Shown here piece by piece: positions 46,542 to 56,800 of a stretch of 64,000 nt of DNA. Under the pieces are notes generated by a model that was not told the origin of the DNA, made no database searches, and was given only the letters and a program-made list of their open reading frames with translations. The first letter of the stretch is position 1. Each line of letters starts with the position of its first letter. The DNA is from Ignavibacteriales bacterium (GTDB lineage Bacteria; Bacteroidota; Ignavibacteria; Ignavibacteriales; Ignavibacteriaceae), in NCBI GenBank assembly GCA_015709675.1, contig CP054182.1, forward strand, positions 3,513,448 to 3,577,447. The letters run 5' to 3'. The position numbers and the translations under genes are program-made.

Positions 46542-48218
46542 TTACGCTTTCACTTTAACGGAGACTTCAAGCTGAACGCCCTGCTCTCCGATTTTTTCGT
46601 AATCAAGCTTTTTGAATGCGTCAATGGATTTGCCCATATCAATCAGCACATCTTCAGCAGTGTTATATTTCATTTTATTGCCGAATGCTGTTGAGAGGCC
46701 TGCAAAAATTTTCCAGACCGGACGGGCATCCAGTTTGACACTCTTGCCCCAGCGGTCGAGCTCAGTGCCGAATTTATCAAGGCGGCTCTGCGCAAGATTA
46801 TCAAGGGTTCTGTCTGCCTCAAGCGTAGTGACGGCAGGACGGATTCTCTGAATCCTTCCCTGGAAATTCACCCAGGTGCCGTTCTTCTCAGCATACGCAG
46901 CTGACGGGAAAATAATGTTGGCAAGCGCGGTAGTGCGGTTGTGATGGGTTGAAACAGCAATAAGCACATCGAGTTTTGCAAGAGCGGTTTCCATTTCAGG
47001 ACTCATTGCAGCCAGATTTTCATCAACCACGATGAGCGCCTTAATGGTGCCTTTTTTAACCCCTTCAAGAATTGCATCGCGGTTAAGGCCTCCTGCAGCG
47101 GGCTGAACACCGGCAAGCTCTGTTCCGAGCGCGTTTGGTGATTTATCCTCGCGGATCAGCAGATCATCACCTGAACCCGGAATCACATGCGGTATATAAT
47201 CTATATGCTTTGTTGAAAGAACGCTCTTTGCAAACTTTGCCAGCATAAAGTTATCTTCGCAGGTTGAAGAAGCAGAAGCAATAACAGCAATCTCATCTTT
47301 ATTAAAATGCTTCAGTTCGCCTGCAGCATTTGCATACGCTTCATCCCAGCTTACTTTTACATCCTGCCCCTCGCGCTTCATATATACGCCGTTAACGCGT
47401 TCGGCTGAGTGAACCTGTTTGAACGTTTCAAGACGGCCGTGGTCACACATCCAGTAGCTGTTTACCGCGTCATTCTGGCGCGGGGTTAAACGCAGGATTT
47501 CATTATTCCTAACCCACATCTCGGTATTGCAACCTCTTGCGCAGCCGGAGCAGATGGTCTTGGTTGCTGACATATCCCACACGCGCGCCTTAAAGCGGAA
47601 GTCACGGTTTGTGAGAGCGCCAACCGGGCAAATATCTGTCACGTTAAGTGAATAAGCATTGTCAAACTCTTTGCCGGGGAAGGTAACGATGGTAACACGG
47701 TCACCGCGCTGAACAAAGGTAAGCTCGCCGGTTTTGGTAATTTCATCAGCAAAACGGATGCAGCGGCTGCATGATATACAGCGCTCGCCGTCAAACATCA
47801 CATTCGGTCCAAGCGGTACGCGCTTATCCTTATGCTGTTTTTCTTCAGTGAATCTGCTCTCACCTACACTATGCTGGTAAGCGTAGTCCTGCAGTTTGCA
47901 CTCTCCGGCTTCGTCACAGATGGGGCAGTCAAGCGGATGATTAATAAGCAAAAACTCCATAACCGCGTTACGGGCTGAAAGAGTTTTCTCTGACTGGGAG
48001 TGTACAACCATTCCTTCTGAGGCGATAGTGGAGCAGGCGATTGCCAGCTTTGGCATCTTTTCGATTTCAACCAAACAGACACGGCAGTTACCGGAAACCG
48101 AAAGAGATGGATGCCAGCAGAAGTGCGGTATATCCACTCCCACTTTCTTTGCCGCTTCGATGATGGTTTCACCGGGCTGAAATTCTACTTCATTTCCATC
48201 TAATGTAAATTTTGGCAT
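46542..48218 (-). CDS. nuoG: NADH-quinone oxidoreductase subunit G (short form)
   Basis: 558 aa. 2Fe-2S ligands C34, C45, C48 and C62; the His-Cys cluster H94, C98, C101 and C107; further 4Fe-4S cysteines C147, C150, C153 and C197; and the off-path N7-type cluster C223, C226, C230 and C258. A truncated molybdopterin-oxidoreductase-like body follows. It is much shorter than E. coli NuoG (about 908 aa), as in several other phyla. Situated between an M16 peptidase gene and nuoH. Confidence 0.95.
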   Translation of the reverse strand: MPKFTLDGNEVEFQPGETIIEAAKKVGVDIPHFCWHPSLSVSGNCRVCLVEIEKMPKLAIACSTIASEGMVVHSQSEKTLSARNAVMEFLLINHPLDCPICDEAGECKLQDYAYQHSVGESRFTEEKQHKDKRVPLGPNVMFDGERCISCSRCIRFADEITKTGELTFVQRGDRVTIVTFPGKEFDNAYSLNVTDICPVGALTNRDFRFKARVWDMSATKTICSGCARGCNTEMWVRNNEILRLTPRQNDAVNSYWMCDHGRLETFKQVHSAERVNGVYMKREGQDVKVSWDEAYANAAGELKHFNKDEIAVIASASSTCEDNFMLAKFAKSVLSTKHIDYIPHVIPGSGDDLLIREDKSPNALGTELAGVQPAAGGLNRDAILEGVKKGTIKALIVVDENLAAMSPEMETALAKLDVLIAVSTHHNRTTALANIIFPSAAYAEKNGTWVNFQGRIQRIRPAVTTLEADRTLDNLAQSRLDKFGTELDRWGKSVKLDARPVWKIFAGLSTAFGNKMKYNTAEDVLIDMGKSIDAFKKLDYEKIGEQGVQLEVSVKVKA

Positions 48219-48240
48219 AGAGACCTTTAGTTCTTTTTTG

Positions 48241-49488
48241 CTAAGCTGCCAGTATTTTAACTTTGGCAGGTGTAATAGTTAAACTGAATAATTTTTCCGG
48301 GTTGAGTATCTCCCGTGCAACTTCGAGCAGTTCCGCTTCAGTAATTGAAGCGATCCGCTCCAGGGTTTCATCAATGGGAATTACCCTGTTAAAATAAAGC
48401 ATGGAAGTGGCCTGACCAATCTGACGGTTGGTGATATTTTCCAGACCGAGCAGAATGGTTCCCTTCATATACTCTTTAATCCGCTTCAGCTCTTTTGCGG
48501 GAAGCGGTTCATTTACAATTTTTTCGAATTCTTTATAAATTTTTTCTTTTGCTCTTTCAAGATTCTTAGCTCCGGTCGAAAAGAATACCCCGAAGCAGGA
48601 TGTATCATAATAGGTATTCATAAATGTGCTGATCTGATAGGCGATGCCCATCTTTTCGCGCACTGCCTGAAAAAGCCGCGAACTGGTGCCGTCACCAAGC
48701 AGATAGGAAAGCAGATTAAGCACTATCCTTTTTTCACTGTCAAACCCGTAGGATGGAGCCCCGAGTATGCAGTATATCTGGTTCGTATTTTTTTCAATAT
48801 TTTCGACCTTTGCCGGTATAGGGCTGAAAAGCTCCAATTTTTTTCTGGCCTGTGAACCGCTGCGGTTAAGGTATTTTAATGCCAGTTCGCAAATCTGCTG
48901 ATGATGCACATTGCCTGAGACCGAAATGAGCAGTTCTGACTCCAGAAAATTCTTCTGATAATAAGCCCGGACTGTTTCTGCGTTAAAAGCGCTCACCGTG
49001 GCTTCGCTCCCCAGAATAGGGTGTGCAAGAGAGTGCCTGCCGTAAATCAGCTCTTCAAATTTGTCAAAGATCAGTTCTTCAGGATTATCCTCCAGATCCC
49101 GGATTTCATCCAGTACCACTCCGGCTTCCTTTCGGATGTCAGATTCCTTAAACCGGGGGAACTGTACCATATCAGCCATCACCTGAAAAGTGCGGCTAAG
49201 GTTTTCAGTTAGTCCCCTGCCATAAACGGAGATATTTTCCTTGGTTGTGAAAGCGTTCAGGTAACCGCCGGATGACTCCACAATGTCCGAGATTTTTTTT
49301 GAGGTATAATGATCAGTACCCTTAAACAGCATGTGCTCAATAAAGTGCGAAATGCCGTTCATTTCGGGGGTCTCGTCCCGGGTACCGGTTGCAAACCAGA
49401 AACCGAGCGAAAAAGAGCGGACATAAGGGATATTTTCGGTTATCACCGTAATATTCCCCGGAAGTTTAGTGGTTTGAACCTGTGTCAA
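48241..49488 (-). CDS. M16-family zinc metallopeptidase (processing-protease type)
   Basis: 415 aa from TTG at 49488. The inverted zinc motif H48-F-I-E51-H52 and the downstream glutamate in V-L-D-E-I-R-D-L-E-D are present, and the second, non-catalytic M16 domain has the R-E-x-x-G-I-A-Y-Q motif (about 308-316). These enzymes degrade or process peptides. An ATG at 49644 is in frame but would add 52 residues of low-complexity sequence across a good promoter (49524-49554), so the TTG was preferred. First gene of the operon with nuoGHI. Confidence 0.9.
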   Translation of the reverse strand: MTQVQTTKLPGNITVITENIPYVRSFSLGFWFATGTRDETPEMNGISHFIEHMLFKGTDHYTSKKISDIVESSGGYLNAFTTKENISVYGRGLTENLSRTFQVMADMVQFPRFKESDIRKEAGVVLDEIRDLEDNPEELIFDKFEELIYGRHSLAHPILGSEATVSAFNAETVRAYYQKNFLESELLISVSGNVHHQQICELALKYLNRSGSQARKKLELFSPIPAKVENIEKNTNQIYCILGAPSYGFDSEKRIVLNLLSYLLGDGTSSRLFQAVREKMGIAYQISTFMNTYYDTSCFGVFFSTGAKNLERAKEKIYKEFEKIVNEPLPAKELKRIKEYMKGTILLGLENITNRQIGQATSMLYFNRVIPIDETLERIASITEAELLEVAREILNPEKLFSLTITPAKVKILAA

Positions 49489-49523
49489 AAATCTCGGGTG
49501 TAACTGATAGAATTTTTCAGTTT

Positions 49524-49554
49524 GAAATATATTGATTTCAGGGCAGTCTGACAA
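49524..49554 (-). promoter_or_regulatory. Promoter of the M16 peptidase-nuoGHI operon
   Basis: TTG (49552-49554), a 20-nt spacer and TATATTTC (49524-49531) on the minus strand. The expected start of the transcript is about 30 nt before the TTG start codon at 49488. Confidence 0.7.
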
Positions 49555-49698
49555 ACCAGAGAGGGGGGATTTTCGGGGGAAATTGAGGGGAAATGACCGA
49601 AAAATGCCGCTTGTCTGAATTGTTGCCAGCAGGGTTTTCAACAATGTAGGTCAGCTTCTTTACACGAGGCCGGGGGGAAAGGAGTTTAATCTCTTGAG

Positions 49699-49840
49699 TA
49701 ACTTAGCGTTGAACTTTGGAAACTTTGCGTTTAACTGATACTTTGCGCCTTGGCGTCTTTGCGTGATCATGGGAGTCAAAGGTCTAAAATTTTGCGTTCC
49801 TTAGCGTTTAACTGCGTTTTCCGCCGCGGCGGATTGCGTT
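49699..49840. repeat. Degenerate CTTTGCG/TAGCGTTTAAC repeat tract
   Basis: Many imperfect copies of CTTTGCG, CTTTGCGTTTAAC and TTAGCGTTTAAC occur in this stretch of the gap 49645-50000. No gene or tRNA was seen; this kind of repeat is frequent between genes in Bacteroidota and related phyla. Confidence 0.6.
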
Positions 49841-49852
49841 AAAAAAGGGAAA

Positions 49853-49881
49853 CAAAAAAGCCCCGGCAACGAACCAGGGCT
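49853..49881 (-). terminator. Terminator of the 448-aa lipoprotein gene
   Basis: Stem AGCCCTGG/CCGGGGCT (one G-T pair) with loop TTCGTTG, followed on the minus strand by TTTTTGTTT. Confidence 0.85.
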
Positions 49882-49887
49882 TTCTTT

Positions 49888-49967
49888 AATTAAAAATTAA
49901 GAATGAAGAATTAATAATGCAAATAAGAATAATTATTCATTATTCATTTTTAATTCTTCATTATTTA
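49888..49967. repeat. AT-rich imperfect inverted repeat
   Basis: Two related AT-rich stretches that share GAAGAATTA and AATAATG in opposite directions. It follows the terminator of the lipoprotein gene. Confidence 0.45.
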
Positions 49968-50000
49968 AGCATTGTCATCTTCCTCGTAATACTCTGCTCC

Positions 50001-51347
50001 TTACCTTCGCCCTATTGCGATGTATGCCTTTCTGTTGTTATAGCCAACTGCCACTATTGTGTTTTTATAGATTTTGCACTTGTAAAAACTGCCATTTTGA
50101 AATCCCATTTCATCAATGAAGTTTTTCCATTTTAAACCATTAAAGTGAACTATTTCGGTAAATGATCCGCTCACTACTACATCATTAAAGTCTTGAGCAT
50201 CTACAGATTCGCTGTAATATCTTGCAATTGAGCCAGTTGGAAACTTTATCCAAGACTCTTTTTGATTAAAAATATCCGATTTAGTGAATATTCCATCACC
50301 AACCACATAATATTTTAATCCATTTATACTCGCAATATCATCCGCTCCGGATCTTAAACCACCAATACTAAGTTCGGCTACCTTATCCTGTTCACTTACA
50401 TGATAAATTTTCGGGCTAACCGTCTGATAAGCTAATGAAGCAATCCCGAAGATATCTGTACGCTTATGTCGTAAATTGTTGACAATTGTCATATCCTGAA
50501 TCCTCAGATCGGTATCTCTGGTAAAATCTTTCCAGACTTTACCTTCCCTTTTCAGTAATGTACCTCTGCTTCCATAAACATATAAACTGCTATCGTTTTT
50601 TAACGAAATCCCAAATATTTCTCCAACTAATATTCCAGCAACACTACAATCAATTTGAACGTCATTCCCATTATAAACTCCTAAAAAATTTCCATTGGTA
50701 AAGTATATTTTCTGCCCTGATCTGGTAGCGCCAGCGTTTAGGTAAGCAGATTGAGCCGGTTCACAATCTGAAAAAGTGTTAAATCTTTTCTGTTCCCATT
50801 CTTGTCCATTCCAGTGAACAGCGTTAAAGAGATTGTACGAATAAACTGAAGAGTCCTCAAATTTAATTTCTCCAAAAGCCCAAATATTATTCTCGTCAAT
50901 TATCTCCACATCATATAAAGTGCTGGTACCTACCTCCCCGAAAGACCAGGTTTGCCAGGTAAAGTTCTGGCTGGTTTCTTTTAGTGTTGTTATCTGAGCT
51001 TGGTTGGAACCTTTGACAGCTTCATCTTTTTCGTTGAGAATAAATGTCTGAAAGGATAATGACTGTTCTGGTTGGAAGCCACTTAGCAAAAGAAGAGTGT
51101 CGTTTTTTGCCTTTATGATTGTTTTAATTTTAACACCATTTTGCCGAATTTCAACATTTGCCGGCTGGATAAGATTGCTGAACTTAAGTTCAAGCCACAC
51201 TTCGGTGCAGGAGGCATCTAATGCTTCAATAGTAATTTCCGTCTGCCCATACGGGCTGGCTGGCTCTGAGCAGGAGTATGCGGTGAGGGCAAAAAGCGAG
51301 AGTGCTGCCCAGAAGAGTAGTTGATTTAGTATCCTATTTCGTGCCAT
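50001..51347 (-). CDS. Lipoprotein of unknown function, predicted beta-propeller
   Basis: 448 aa. A signal peptide ends with L-T-A-Y-S-C (lipid-modified Cys26), then a short Ig-like segment (about 35-125) and a body with recurrent short beta motifs (W-A-F-G-E, Y-V-Y-G-S-R-G-T, V-V-V-S-G-S-F) that look like propeller blades. No catalytic motif was found. The signal and lipobox place it on a membrane facing the periplasm or outside. It is monocistronic and I do not recognise a named family. Confidence 0.75.
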   Translation of the reverse strand: MARNRILNQLLFWAALSLFALTAYSCSEPASPYGQTEITIEALDASCTEVWLELKFSNLIQPANVEIRQNGVKIKTIIKAKNDTLLLLSGFQPEQSLSFQTFILNEKDEAVKGSNQAQITTLKETSQNFTWQTWSFGEVGTSTLYDVEIIDENNIWAFGEIKFEDSSVYSYNLFNAVHWNGQEWEQKRFNTFSDCEPAQSAYLNAGATRSGQKIYFTNGNFLGVYNGNDVQIDCSVAGILVGEIFGISLKNDSSLYVYGSRGTLLKREGKVWKDFTRDTDLRIQDMTIVNNLRHKRTDIFGIASLAYQTVSPKIYHVSEQDKVAELSIGGLRSGADDIASINGLKYYVVGDGIFTKSDIFNQKESWIKFPTGSIARYYSESVDAQDFNDVVVSGSFTEIVHFNGLKWKNFIDEMGFQNGSFYKCKIYKNTIVAVGYNNRKAYIAIGRR

Positions 51348-51754
51348 AGGTCCGCCCTAATAAATTGAGTAAAAAAAATTTCAGGTGCACGAACAAAAGT
51401 TTTAGCCCGTGGTGTTTAGAATTGACACGGACATAAAAATTCAATCAAGTCAAACTTATGAAAAACTGAGGGAAATCAGTAATAGAAAGTATATTCCCTT
51501 AAGCACCAAACACTTTTCATCCCAAATGAATTCTCACCTGAGGAGTAATCAATAAATCAATCGCTGACTTACAGAAACATAATAATTTTTGTCAAAAAAA
51601 AACACAGTATTTAGGATAATTTTTAGCGCCCTATCTTTTTTTGAGCGAAAGCAGAATATCAGGAACTGATTCAAAAACCTTGTTTTTAGAGCAAAATCAA
51701 ATGTTTTTGCTCAATTCTGCGTAAAACAGTAAAAGGACATCAGAGTTAAACAAA
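51348..51754. other. Non-coding gap before the lipoprotein gene
   Basis: No gene, tRNA or clear promoter was found in this AT-rich stretch. It must hold the start of transcription for the lipoprotein gene on the minus strand, but no TTG-N20-TAnnTTTn match was seen. Confidence 0.5.
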
Positions 51755-51779
51755 AAGCCCTGGCTGCAAACCAGGGCTT
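51752..51779 (-). terminator. Terminator of the GH13-sugar dehydrogenase operon
   Basis: Stem AAGCCCTGG/CCAGGGCTT with loop TTTGCAG, preceded and followed by A and T runs. Perfect 9-bp stem; on the minus strand it ends with TTTGTTT. Confidence 0.9.
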
Positions 51780-51812
51780 TTTTTTAGTTAAAAGTTCAGA
51801 GTGAAAAGTGAA

Positions 51813-51845
51813 AATTCACAATTCACCATTCACAATTCACAATTA
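51813..51845. repeat. TTCACAA tandem repeat
   Basis: Several copies of ATTCACAATTCAC, close to the end of the sugar dehydrogenase gene. A shorter version occurs at 43340-43358. Confidence 0.6.
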
Positions 51846-53849
51846 TTTAAGATAAACAATTTTCTTCGTTTCACTCAGCATCACACCTTCAGAAGACACT
51901 GCTTTAACACGAAGATAATATATACCCGCGGCAAAAGCGGAGGCATCCCACTGCATCTCATGTCCACCCGGCGGCAGTTCGCCCATTCTTACGACAGAAG
52001 CTTCCCGCCCAAGAAGGTCAGTTATCATAACTGTTACCTCAGCCATGACTGGAATTGCAAATCGTACCGTGGTGGATGGGTTAAACGGGTTCGGATAATT
52101 CTGTACCATTATATATTGTTTATCATCAGATTCAAGCAGTACAGATACTTCACCGCTCAGGGAGGATGTTCCGTCATAGTCAATTTGCTTCAGGCGGTAA
52201 TAAACCGCACCGGCAAAATTTCCAAGATCATCATTAAAGCTGTAGCTTTGCGCCTCAGCCGTGCTCCCCGCACCGCTTTGGAACCCAACAGCCAGCCAGC
52301 CGGTATTGTGGTAACCGCTCTGCCTTCTCTGGATTTCAAACCCCCGGTTATTTGTTTCCGAAGCAGTGCTCCATGTAAGCGTAATTGCTGAACCATGAGC
52401 CGCTGCGGTAAATGAGACCAGTTCAACCGGAACGGGGGCAGAACTGCTCACCGTGTTGCTGTAGCCGGATGTTCCTGACGCGTTAATGCCCCGCACACGG
52501 TAGTAATAGCGCGATGTATCGGCAATAGTGCCGTCCGTATATACGGTTACATTGGCATCGGTTGTATCAACCGGCACAAATTCACTTCCCGCGGTTTTTC
52601 TTTCGATAACATATCCTGTCTCGTTGCCTGCGTTATCCCTCCAGGAGAGTCCTATCTGACCAAAGCTGCTTCCGGTTACCACAAGGCGGGTTGGCGCAAT
52701 TACGGGGGCAGTTGGAGTAAATTTCCAGATTTTACCGCCGCTCAGATCACATATATACAGCTCTCCGTAACGGTCAACGCCAAATGAAGAGAGACTTCTT
52801 CCTGAGCTGAGAATGACATTCTGGTTAACCGCAGGTCCGGAGCCATCATAGGTAATTGCCCAGATATGTTTTGTGCCATAGTCACCGTATATATATTTGC
52901 CGTAAAGACCGGGCTGGTTCGGTCCGCGATAAACATATCCGCCGGTTACAGAATATCCCTGAGTGCGCGGGTACTCCCATATCGGTAGTATTTTTCCTGA
53001 AGTATCACATCCGGTTGAGGGTGAGTAGCAGAGAGTGCCCTCCATAGTTTTCCAGCCGTAGTTACCGCCATTTACGATAATGTCAATCTCCTCCCGCGCT
53101 GACTGCCCCACATCAGCGCACCAGAGCCATCCGGTTACCGGATCAAATGCCATACGCCATGGGTTGCGCATTCCATACGCATATATCTCTTTGGTCTTGC
53201 CGGTGTTGTCATTTGCAAAAGGATTGGTCGGAGGAATAGCATAATTGAGTGATCCGTTCGTATTGTCAACATCAATTCTTAAAATTTTGCCAAGCATGGT
53301 TGAGAGGTTTTGCGCGTACCCCTGAGGGTCGCCTCCAGAACCGCCGTCACCGGTTGCTATATATAAATAACCGTCAGGACCAAAAGCAAGCTGCCCGCCG
53401 TTGTGATTTGAATAGGGCTGATTGAAGGTAAGCAGCTGAAGTTCGCTGCTTTTATCGGCTGAATCAGGATTGGATGCGCTGACCTTAAACCGTGAGACCA
53501 CCGTCCTTCTCTGCGGAGTGTTGGTGGTATAGTTCACATAGAAATAACCGTTCTGCATATAGTCTGGATGAAACGCAAGCCCGAGCAGCCCCATCTCACC
53601 TCCGGAGGTTACCCGGTCAGTGATATTAAGAAATTGTTTTGCAGATGGCGCAGTTTTTTCGTTCGGGAATACATAGATGATCCCTGATTGCGCAACAACG
53701 AAAATCCGGTCACTCTCATCATCCGGTATGCTTTGCAGGTCAACCGGTGAGGTAATCGTGATATTAGGGAATGCCTGCTCAAGTGCGTATTGAGGCAGGA
53801 GCAATGAGGTAAACAGCATAAAGCTGAAAACCAGAAGCGTCTTCTTCAT
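51843..53849 (-). CDS. PQQ-type soluble aldose/sugar dehydrogenase-like protein with T9SS sorting domain
   Basis: 668 aa. A signal peptide (1-19) is followed by a six-bladed propeller of the glucose/sorbosone dehydrogenase family (about 25-375), shown by G-L-L-G-L-A-F-H-P-D-Y, the H-N-G-G-Q-L-A-F-G-P-D-G-Y-L-Y catalytic-His segment, G-D-G-G-S-G-G-D-P and the R-N-P-W-R loop. Then come a fibronectin-like domain (about 380-470), a second Ig-like segment and a T9SS sorting domain with Q-N-Y-P-N-P-F-N-P. Members oxidise aldoses outside the cell using PQQ. It lies 37 nt after the GH13 gene, so starch degradation and sugar oxidation may be linked; the substrate is not known. Confidence 0.87.
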   Translation of the reverse strand: MKKTLLVFSFMLFTSLLLPQYALEQAFPNITITSPVDLQSIPDDESDRIFVVAQSGIIYVFPNEKTAPSAKQFLNITDRVTSGGEMGLLGLAFHPDYMQNGYFYVNYTTNTPQRRTVVSRFKVSASNPDSADKSSELQLLTFNQPYSNHNGGQLAFGPDGYLYIATGDGGSGGDPQGYAQNLSTMLGKILRIDVDNTNGSLNYAIPPTNPFANDNTGKTKEIYAYGMRNPWRMAFDPVTGWLWCADVGQSAREEIDIIVNGGNYGWKTMEGTLCYSPSTGCDTSGKILPIWEYPRTQGYSVTGGYVYRGPNQPGLYGKYIYGDYGTKHIWAITYDGSGPAVNQNVILSSGRSLSSFGVDRYGELYICDLSGGKIWKFTPTAPVIAPTRLVVTGSSFGQIGLSWRDNAGNETGYVIERKTAGSEFVPVDTTDANVTVYTDGTIADTSRYYYRVRGINASGTSGYSNTVSSSAPVPVELVSFTAAAHGSAITLTWSTASETNNRGFEIQRRQSGYHNTGWLAVGFQSGAGSTAEAQSYSFNDDLGNFAGAVYYRLKQIDYDGTSSLSGEVSVLLESDDKQYIMVQNYPNPFNPSTTVRFAIPVMAEVTVMITDLLGREASVVRMGELPPGGHEMQWDASAFAAGIYYLRVKAVSSEGVMLSETKKIVYLK

Positions 53850-53886
53850 GTAAGAGAGCCCTCTCTTTTATGGGTTACGGTTTATA

Positions 53887-56800
53887 TTATGATTTCTTTT
53901 TCTTCTCAGAACTCTTTTTCCCCTTCTTTTCCGAAGAGGATTTTTTCTCTTTTTTCTTTTCCTTCTTTTTTCCGGAATCAGATTTCTTTTCTTTTTTTGC
54001 CTTTTTCTCTGATTTCTTTTTTTCCGGCTTCTCTTTTTTCTTAACATCGGCTGATTTTTCCTCAGCCAGAGATTTTTTCTCACCCGCGGCTTTTTTCACT
54101 TTTGAAGGTTTTTTCTTTTCCTCCTTTGCAACTTCCCCTGCCGGCTCAGCTCTTTTTGCTGTTGATTTTCTTGCTGCGGGTTTTTTTGCCGCAACAGGGG
54201 CAGATTGTTTAACCAGAACTTTTTCGCGGAACAGGTCAAAGTTAAAACCGCTCTCTCCGGCAGTGCCAAGTAGTGCGGATATATAGTCAATCATCTGCAG
54301 CGTGGATTCAGTGAAATCTTTCGACTTCATAAATTTAGCGGTTGTCTCCTTTGGTGAGACATCAGCCCTCAGCCATTCTATTCTGCGCAGATGTTCAATC
54401 GTAAACATCCATTTGAGCAGAAGTTCAAACCGCTCCTTGCTGAAATAGACAACCCCCTGCCAGGTATTAAAGTTCAGAAATTCCCTTATCTCCGGTCTGA
54501 TCATCAGTTCCAGGAGCAGAACACGGTCCTGCATCGATGAAATATATATCTTTCCTGCCGCGGTGCCTGATTTAATCAGACGGCTGTAACGGGGGAAGAT
54601 ACTCTGTGCTGTTGAAAAGATCCGGAGCAGTTCAAATTCATCTTTAATCACCCGGTAATTATCCGAGAGGCGGATGAAGTTCTGCCAGAGGGGTTTAGCC
54701 AGAATAAGCAGATCATAAAGCGCTCCGGCATTGCGGCCTGACTCTTTTTCCTGGAAAACCAGCAGCAGGCGCCGCGTAATGGTATATATCAGCAGCAGGT
54801 CATAATACCCGGCACCTGACTCAAGCCGGATGGTATAGTCCTGCAGTTGAACATTCCTCATACCCAGTTTCTCTGACGGAATGATAGTAAAACGGTACTC
54901 CTTCAGGCGGTAGAGATCATCAGCCACCTGCCCGATTACCGCTTCCTGCTGAACCGGCTTATTCAGGAAGAGGGAAAGCTCACGCACAACAGGAGTAAGG
55001 AGCCGTTCAGCTTTTTCAGGCAGAGTATATGCGGTATCAGGTTCCGCGGTGAGCGAGTCCTGCAGAACGGCAATCACTTCCCTGGTGAAGAGATTATTCA
55101 CGGCGGTATGCAGCGGCATCAGTTCCATTTCACGCATAGCGGTTTCAATGGAGGGAACACCGCTTCCGTTAAGCATCGCGGCAAGACGGCGGTATTTGCC
55201 GTTAACATCCCGGACTTCAGTAAAGTTCAGCAGTACTTTATACTCGTATCCGTTCAGCCGGAAGTGCATTCCTCCTGAAACAATCTCCGCCGCGGATGTT
55301 ATATACTCAAGCCCGGAGCGGGATTCATAATAGATATAGTAGATATCAGGCTGGGAATTAATCTTAAGTGCTGAGGCAACCGGCAGCGATCTGAACTCCG
55401 CGGTCTCATCCTCATGTTTATCTCCAGTCACTTTTCCGGATGAATGATTGATATATCCTTTTACGGCAGCGTAAGAGTTATTGTAAACAACAACCGTTCT
55501 CTCGCTTCCCCTTCCGTTTGAAAACGCAATGACGCTTTCTTCCGGTTCATCCTCTTCATTTAGGAAATCATACAACTCAAAATTTTCAACTTCGGCAAAG
55601 AGAGCCCGTTTCTTAAGCAGAGGAAAGATTTCCCGTTCATGACGGCGCACCAGATATTCATCCGCCTGTTCATTATAGTAAGCGCGGGAGTACTCCATCC
55701 CGTATTTTTCTGTGAAACCCTCAATCTGACCGTGGGCGAACATCGGCAGTCCGGGCAGTGTTGCCATCATTACCAGCACACCGAAGTATTTATCACCTTT
55801 ACCAAACTGATTAACCGCTGTTTCCTCATCAGGATTGCTCATGAAGTTTACATAGCGTTTCAGGATTTCCGGATTAAACTCAAGCGTGTTTTTTATCAGC
55901 AGGCGGTATTTGTCATTCTCCTCTTTCATGAACATATGCATGAAAGCACTGTTATAGACGCGGTGCATACCAAGCGTACGGACGAAGTATCCCTCCATCA
56001 GCCAGAATGCCTCGGCAAGCAGCAGCGTATTCGGCATCTCTGCATTCATCCGGTCAACCACTTCGCGCCAGAATTCATTCGGCATTGCCTGATTAAACAT
56101 ATCCGGTGACATTGCATATTCAGCACGGGAGGGAACCGCTCCCCCGCTTCCCGGCTGAGGGAACCATAAGCGTGAATAGTGCTTCTTGGCAAGAGTCATT
56201 GCCGCATCAAACCGGATAACAGGGGTCATCCGCGCTACATGCATGATATTCTGTATAAGGGCCTCACGCACCTCAGGCAGCAGCAGATTTAGCTGTGCCG
56301 TATCGTTCCATGGCATATTGGTGCCGTCATTGCCATGATATATATAGCGGGTGAGCCCGGTGGCGTTTTCAATCACCTGAAAGACTACCGCTGCATCCTG
56401 ACGGGTATAATATTTATCTTCTATCCTGATTTGCATGGCAGGATTTTCTGAAAGATCAGGCCCGGTGAATGAGTACGATGGATACGGAGGGGAAACCCGC
56501 TGAATAAAATATTCAGGATGCTTAAGTACCCAGTCGGAATATATACCGGTATGATTCGGCACCATATCGCTCGCGAGTCTGATTCCGCGCGCGGCGCACC
56601 GCTGCTTAAACTGATTAAATGCTTCCTCGCCGCCTACTGCCTGGGCGATTTCATAACTGTAGAGTGAGTACGCGGAAGATGTTGCGTCGGGATTGCCGCA
56701 AAACTGCTTAATTTTTTTTGAAGCAGTTGAACGCTCCCATATTCCTATGAACCAGAGCGTATTAATGTTCCATGCAGCAAGCTGGTCAATTTCCTGATCG

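Noticed and set aside
49645-49700. Ribosomal or small RNA gene in the CTTTGCG repeat gap
   Set aside because: The sequence is a degenerate repeat without tRNA, rRNA or known ncRNA features.
53870-54286. Phe/Ser-rich plus-strand ORF of 138 aa
   Set aside because: It is the complement of the lysine-rich GH13 tail; the composition follows from the AAG/AAA codons on the other strand.
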